A stretch of DNA of 61,215 nt from assembly GCA_045648175.1 (NCBI GenBank), contig JAZRNN010000083.1, positions 1 to 61,215 on the forward strand, written 5' to 3'. Numbering within the stretch: the stretch's first letter is position 1; each line of letters begins with the position of its first letter. A program made the position numbers and the translations under genes. Under the pieces are notes generated by a model. It saw only the letters and a program-made list of their open reading frames with translations, was not told where the DNA came from and did no database searches. The DNA comes from SIG440 sp045648175. Its GTDB lineage: Bacteria > Bacillota > Clostridia > Monoglobales > Monoglobaceae. Shown one piece after another: positions 60,806 to 61,215 of this stretch.

Positions 60806-61215
60806 GTATAGCTGAAAAATTTGAAGTAATTGCTGATGAAGTGTATGAAACAGGCAGGGAGACCGAAAATCGCGCATGGTGGGATTTGGTGACCGCTAAA
60901 GGCACAAAGATTTACTATGAATATGGTTTTGCTGGTGCGGATTTTAACTTGGTGGGGGGCTTTAAACCACCCTATAAAATATCACCTACAGCTTGTGGAA
61001 ATATGTTTCGTGATGCAAAAGGTGTCACTGAGATAACAGACGAGATGTTAGACACAAGTAAAGCGGAGAGTGTTGGGTATATGTTTTTGCGTTGTACTGA
61101 TTTAAAAAGCATAGAAACCGTTGATTGTACAACAGCAGGTAACAAACAGACGTTTGTGTTTAATCAATGCATCAATCTTGAAACGATAGGCAGATTTATA
61201 TTAAAAGAAGGAGCG
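60802..61215 (+). CDS. partial tail protein with BspA-like repeats (3' end outside)
   Basis: 138 codons are visible and open to the window edge: MSIAEKFEVIADEVYETG, a Trp pair, then GNMFRDAKGVTEIT, YMFLRCTDLKSIETV and FNQCINLETIG, units of about 24 residues like BspA leucine-rich repeats. The start overlaps the fibre stop (ATGA). It is probably a second adhesin or fibre accessory. Confidence 0.7.
   Translation, partial: MSIAEKFEVIADEVYETGRETENRAWWDLVTAKGTKIYYEYGFAGADFNLVGGFKPPYKISPTACGNMFRDAKGVTEITDEMLDTSKAESVGYMFLRCTDLKSIETVDCTTAGNKQTFVFNQCINLETIGRFILKEGA

Larger units (their letters stand above)
32738..61215. mobile_element. HK97-type siphoprophage inserted in cotJC (right end beyond window)
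   Basis: Lysogeny genes run leftward (integrase to repressor) and early and late genes run rightward. Early genes: Cro-like, ParB-like, DGR, SSB, Rep-like. Late genes in canonical order: HNH, TerS, TerL, portal, protease, capsid, connectors, tail tube, chaperones with frameshift, tape measure, Dit, Tal-like, fibres. No gene is visibly broken, so it may be inducible. Holin and endolysin genes are not in the window and would be expected farther right. Confidence 0.93.

Noticed and set aside
58601..61215. A third DGR variable repeat in the fibre genes
   Set aside because: I looked for the 18-base start and GGCGTGCGTCCG end of the TR here and found neither.

Overview
This is AT-rich chromosomal DNA from a spore-forming Clostridia-type Firmicute. 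The signs are strong AGGAGG ribosome sites, a gene order of argG-argH next to ruvC-ruvA-ruvB-metG, a DUF6472-like protein, and the spore-coat gene cotJC. I named families by reading the proteins; no database search was run. I saw no tRNA, rRNA or CRISPR array.

Layout. (1) 1-16931 is host backbone: the 3' part of an ABC-F ATPase, a dGTPase-like HD protein, argH and argG (minus strand, paired ARG boxes), ruvCAB-metG-DUF1015-MFS, a scar with two gene remnants, a repeat-rich gap (42-bp perfect palindrome plus a 140-nt MITE-like hairpin), and a GtrA/polysaccharide deacetylase/stalk-protein operon. (2) 16931-32302 is a 15.4-kb integrative element. It has its own large serine recombinase, a P-loop DUF927-type protein overlapping a Dam-type methylase, a resolvase with a degenerate partner, and an arsenic-type cargo operon (arsR, permease, thioredoxin, ccdA, Cys-rich thioredoxin, arsC). 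I see no relaxase or capsid gene. (3) 32302-32737 is the middle piece of cotJC. (4) From 32738 to beyond the right edge is an HK97-type siphoprophage. Left to right it carries a second large serine recombinase, a candidate small RNA, hicBA, a zinc-ribbon/exonuclease/double-BRCT protein, a LexA-like repressor with divergent promoters, an early/replication block, and the packaging, head and tail genes. The early block contains a complete diversity-generating retroelement (DGR).

Two systems stand out. First, cotJC is cut at two different places by two unrelated elements, each with its own serine recombinase, and the two recombinase genes point at the 436-bp piece between them. Removing the first element joins the coding sequence exactly in frame, so the gene may be rebuilt by excision, as with skin-type elements in other sporulation genes. 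Second, the prophage DGR has one 63-bp template repeat (42228-42290) and two variable repeats, in genes at 40644 and 41279. All 7 and all 10 differences fall at template adenines, which is the signature of adenine-specific mutagenic retrohoming. Both targets sit in the early region rather than in the tail genes where phage DGR targets are usually found.

Smaller points of interest are a twin-hairpin small RNA candidate beside the prophage integrase, a classical A_AAA_AAC frameshift in the tail chaperone, and a serine-recombinase-like protein that has lost its catalytic arginines.
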